Below are positions 63,255 to 64,000 of a stretch of 64,000 nucleotides of DNA, piece after piece. The position numbers and the translations under genes were made by a program. The DNA is from PALSA-1006 sp963733265 (GTDB lineage: Bacteria; Pseudomonadota; Gammaproteobacteria; Burkholderiales; Gallionellaceae). The notes beneath the pieces were generated by a model, which searched no databases, was not told the DNA's origin, and saw only the letters and a program-made list of their open reading frames with translations. The DNA is taken from the NCBI GenBank assembly GCA_963733265.1, contig CAVTCF010000003.1, forward strand, positions 651,240-715,239, given 5' to 3'. Position 1 is the stretch's first letter. Every line of letters begins with the position of its first letter.

Positions 63255-63418
63255 AAGCAACAATAGACACGCGCCGAGTGCGGCAGAAGTAACGTAACGA
63301 GTTGCGATATATATTATCGTTACGAGTGCAACGAGAAATAAATTGAAGAAATTACGGGCAGTAAAAAAGCAGTGTAGAGCAAAGCGTAGAGAAATTCGCC
63401 GCATAACTGAAAGCGGTT
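63255..63418 (+). repeat. Repeat unit A, copy 3
   Basis: Identical to A1 and A2 and followed by B2, completing a second full 394-bp cassette. Confidence 0.9.
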
Positions 63419-63648
63419 GATGCCACAAATTTCTCTACGCTTTGCGCTAGACATTTTTTAAGACCATTTAGTTCGGTTATATTGCGTTAAAGTGAAAATA
63501 TAAATGAGAGCACATCACGTAACGGGAGACTGGAGCAGAGGAGCATGTCCATCGTCGCCTAACGCCTCGTTCAAGCACACTTTCACGCACTCAGTTCACC
63601 GGAGCACCTACGTTCGAGAAGCGTGTAAGGTGCTTAACTCGAAACGTT
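63419..63648 (+). repeat. Repeat unit B, copy 2 (230 bp)
   Basis: Identical to B1. It ends at the second attC, after which the sequence changes (AGGGGTG). Confidence 0.9.
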
Positions 63649-63652
63649 AGGG
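63557..63652 (+). other. attC recombination site 2
   Basis: Same 96-bp site as attC 1 with R'' GCCTAAC at 63557-63563, but with core GTTAGGG (63646-63652). The three changed bases belong to whatever lies to the right: the next cassette or the original chromosomal target. Confidence 0.85.
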
Positions 63653-64000
63653 GTGTTCGTTGACCGTGTCGATGTAGTCAAAAGTCGGACGGAGTTGAGG
63701 TTGTTTTAAACGTGTTGCGCGGTGTTGGTTTTCACTGTCCGATTGTGCCCCGCCGCAGGTGACATTGGGAGTTTTAGACGCTTCATCAAAGCTTGTTGCA
63801 TGACGCAAGCCGTGAAGTGTGGCGGTAGCGTGTCTGCTGTCCGGTGTTTCTGATATTTTGTTTGTGGTGCGGCGGATAGAAATGGGCAGTGTCTGTAAGC
63901 CCAGCTCGCAGGATACTGCGCTGGATCTTCAATTGGTGGTTTTTTGATGTTGTGTTTTGGTACCGAGGCTCTGAATGTTTAATGCAAATAGTCACACCCC
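63653..64000. other. Right flank of the cassette cluster, no gene recognised
   Basis: A G/T-rich 348-base stretch to the window end. A 69-codon frame on the minus strand (63786-63995) has no recognisable family and no clear ribosome binding site. No further attC is seen before the window ends. Confidence 0.4.

Noticed and set aside
62697..63648. CRISPR array
   Set aside because: Repeats are 164 and 230 bp, contiguous and without spacers; attC boxes explain them.
1..64000. tRNA or rRNA genes
   Set aside because: No cloverleaf with CCA-type arms or rRNA signature was recognised by eye in the gaps.

Overview
The window looks like the chromosome of an autotrophic betaproteobacterium, most likely in the Nitrosomonadales/Gallionellaceae range. 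The grounds are betaproteobacterial-type NuoG-N, a DUF1840 protein, a Cupriavidus-style NAD-reducing [NiFe] hydrogenase (hoxFUYH-hoxW), and a phosphoketolase/acetate kinase pair beside glycogen genes. A 'Candidatus Nitrotoga'-like relative is possible, but no marker in the window settles the genus; this is inference from gene content.

Layout. Positions 1-10025 hold the distal half of the complex I operon (end of nuoF, then nuoG to nuoN), closed by a strong terminator. Positions 10100-13600 hold a REP-flanked RAYT transposase and a matrixin-like metalloprotease gene that appears to have lost its natural ends. Then come a NUDIX hydrolase, a sigma-54-type ammonium transporter gene, a Sel1-repeat protein, umuDC with an unusual operator-like palindrome, and the RNA helicase rhlE.

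Positions 22300-35700 are a glycogen/sugar block: glgC, a GH57 glucanase, malQ, a haem-binding-type diguanylate cyclase, pgl, gnd, zwf, glk and glgP. Positions 36100-45300 are accessory: membrane protein, HAD phosphatase, lipoprotein, an IS3 element, DUF1840, a degenerate NAD(P)HX repair protein, a lipocalin-like protein and an orphan flagellin with its own FliA promoter.

Positions 45477-62396 form a fermentative/hydrogen/energy block: ackA and phosphoketolase, divergent hoxFUYHW, an ADP-forming acyl-CoA ligase fused to a GNAT acetyltransferase, an AcuC-like deacetylase, a second glycogen phosphorylase (probably starting at AUU) and glgA. Together the genes can store carbon as glycogen, mobilise it to glucose-1-phosphate and glucose, oxidise it by the pentose phosphate route, cleave pentose phosphate to acetyl phosphate for ATP, and exchange electrons between H2 and NAD(H) next to complex I.

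The most unusual region is 62694-63652. It is a small integron cassette cluster without an integrase (CALIN-like). Two identical attC sites and perfect 164-bp (A) and 230-bp (B) units are arranged A-B-A-A-B. The cassette carries no convincing protein gene but has RNA-like folds, and its irregular layout can be explained by integrase-type recombination at an internal GTT.
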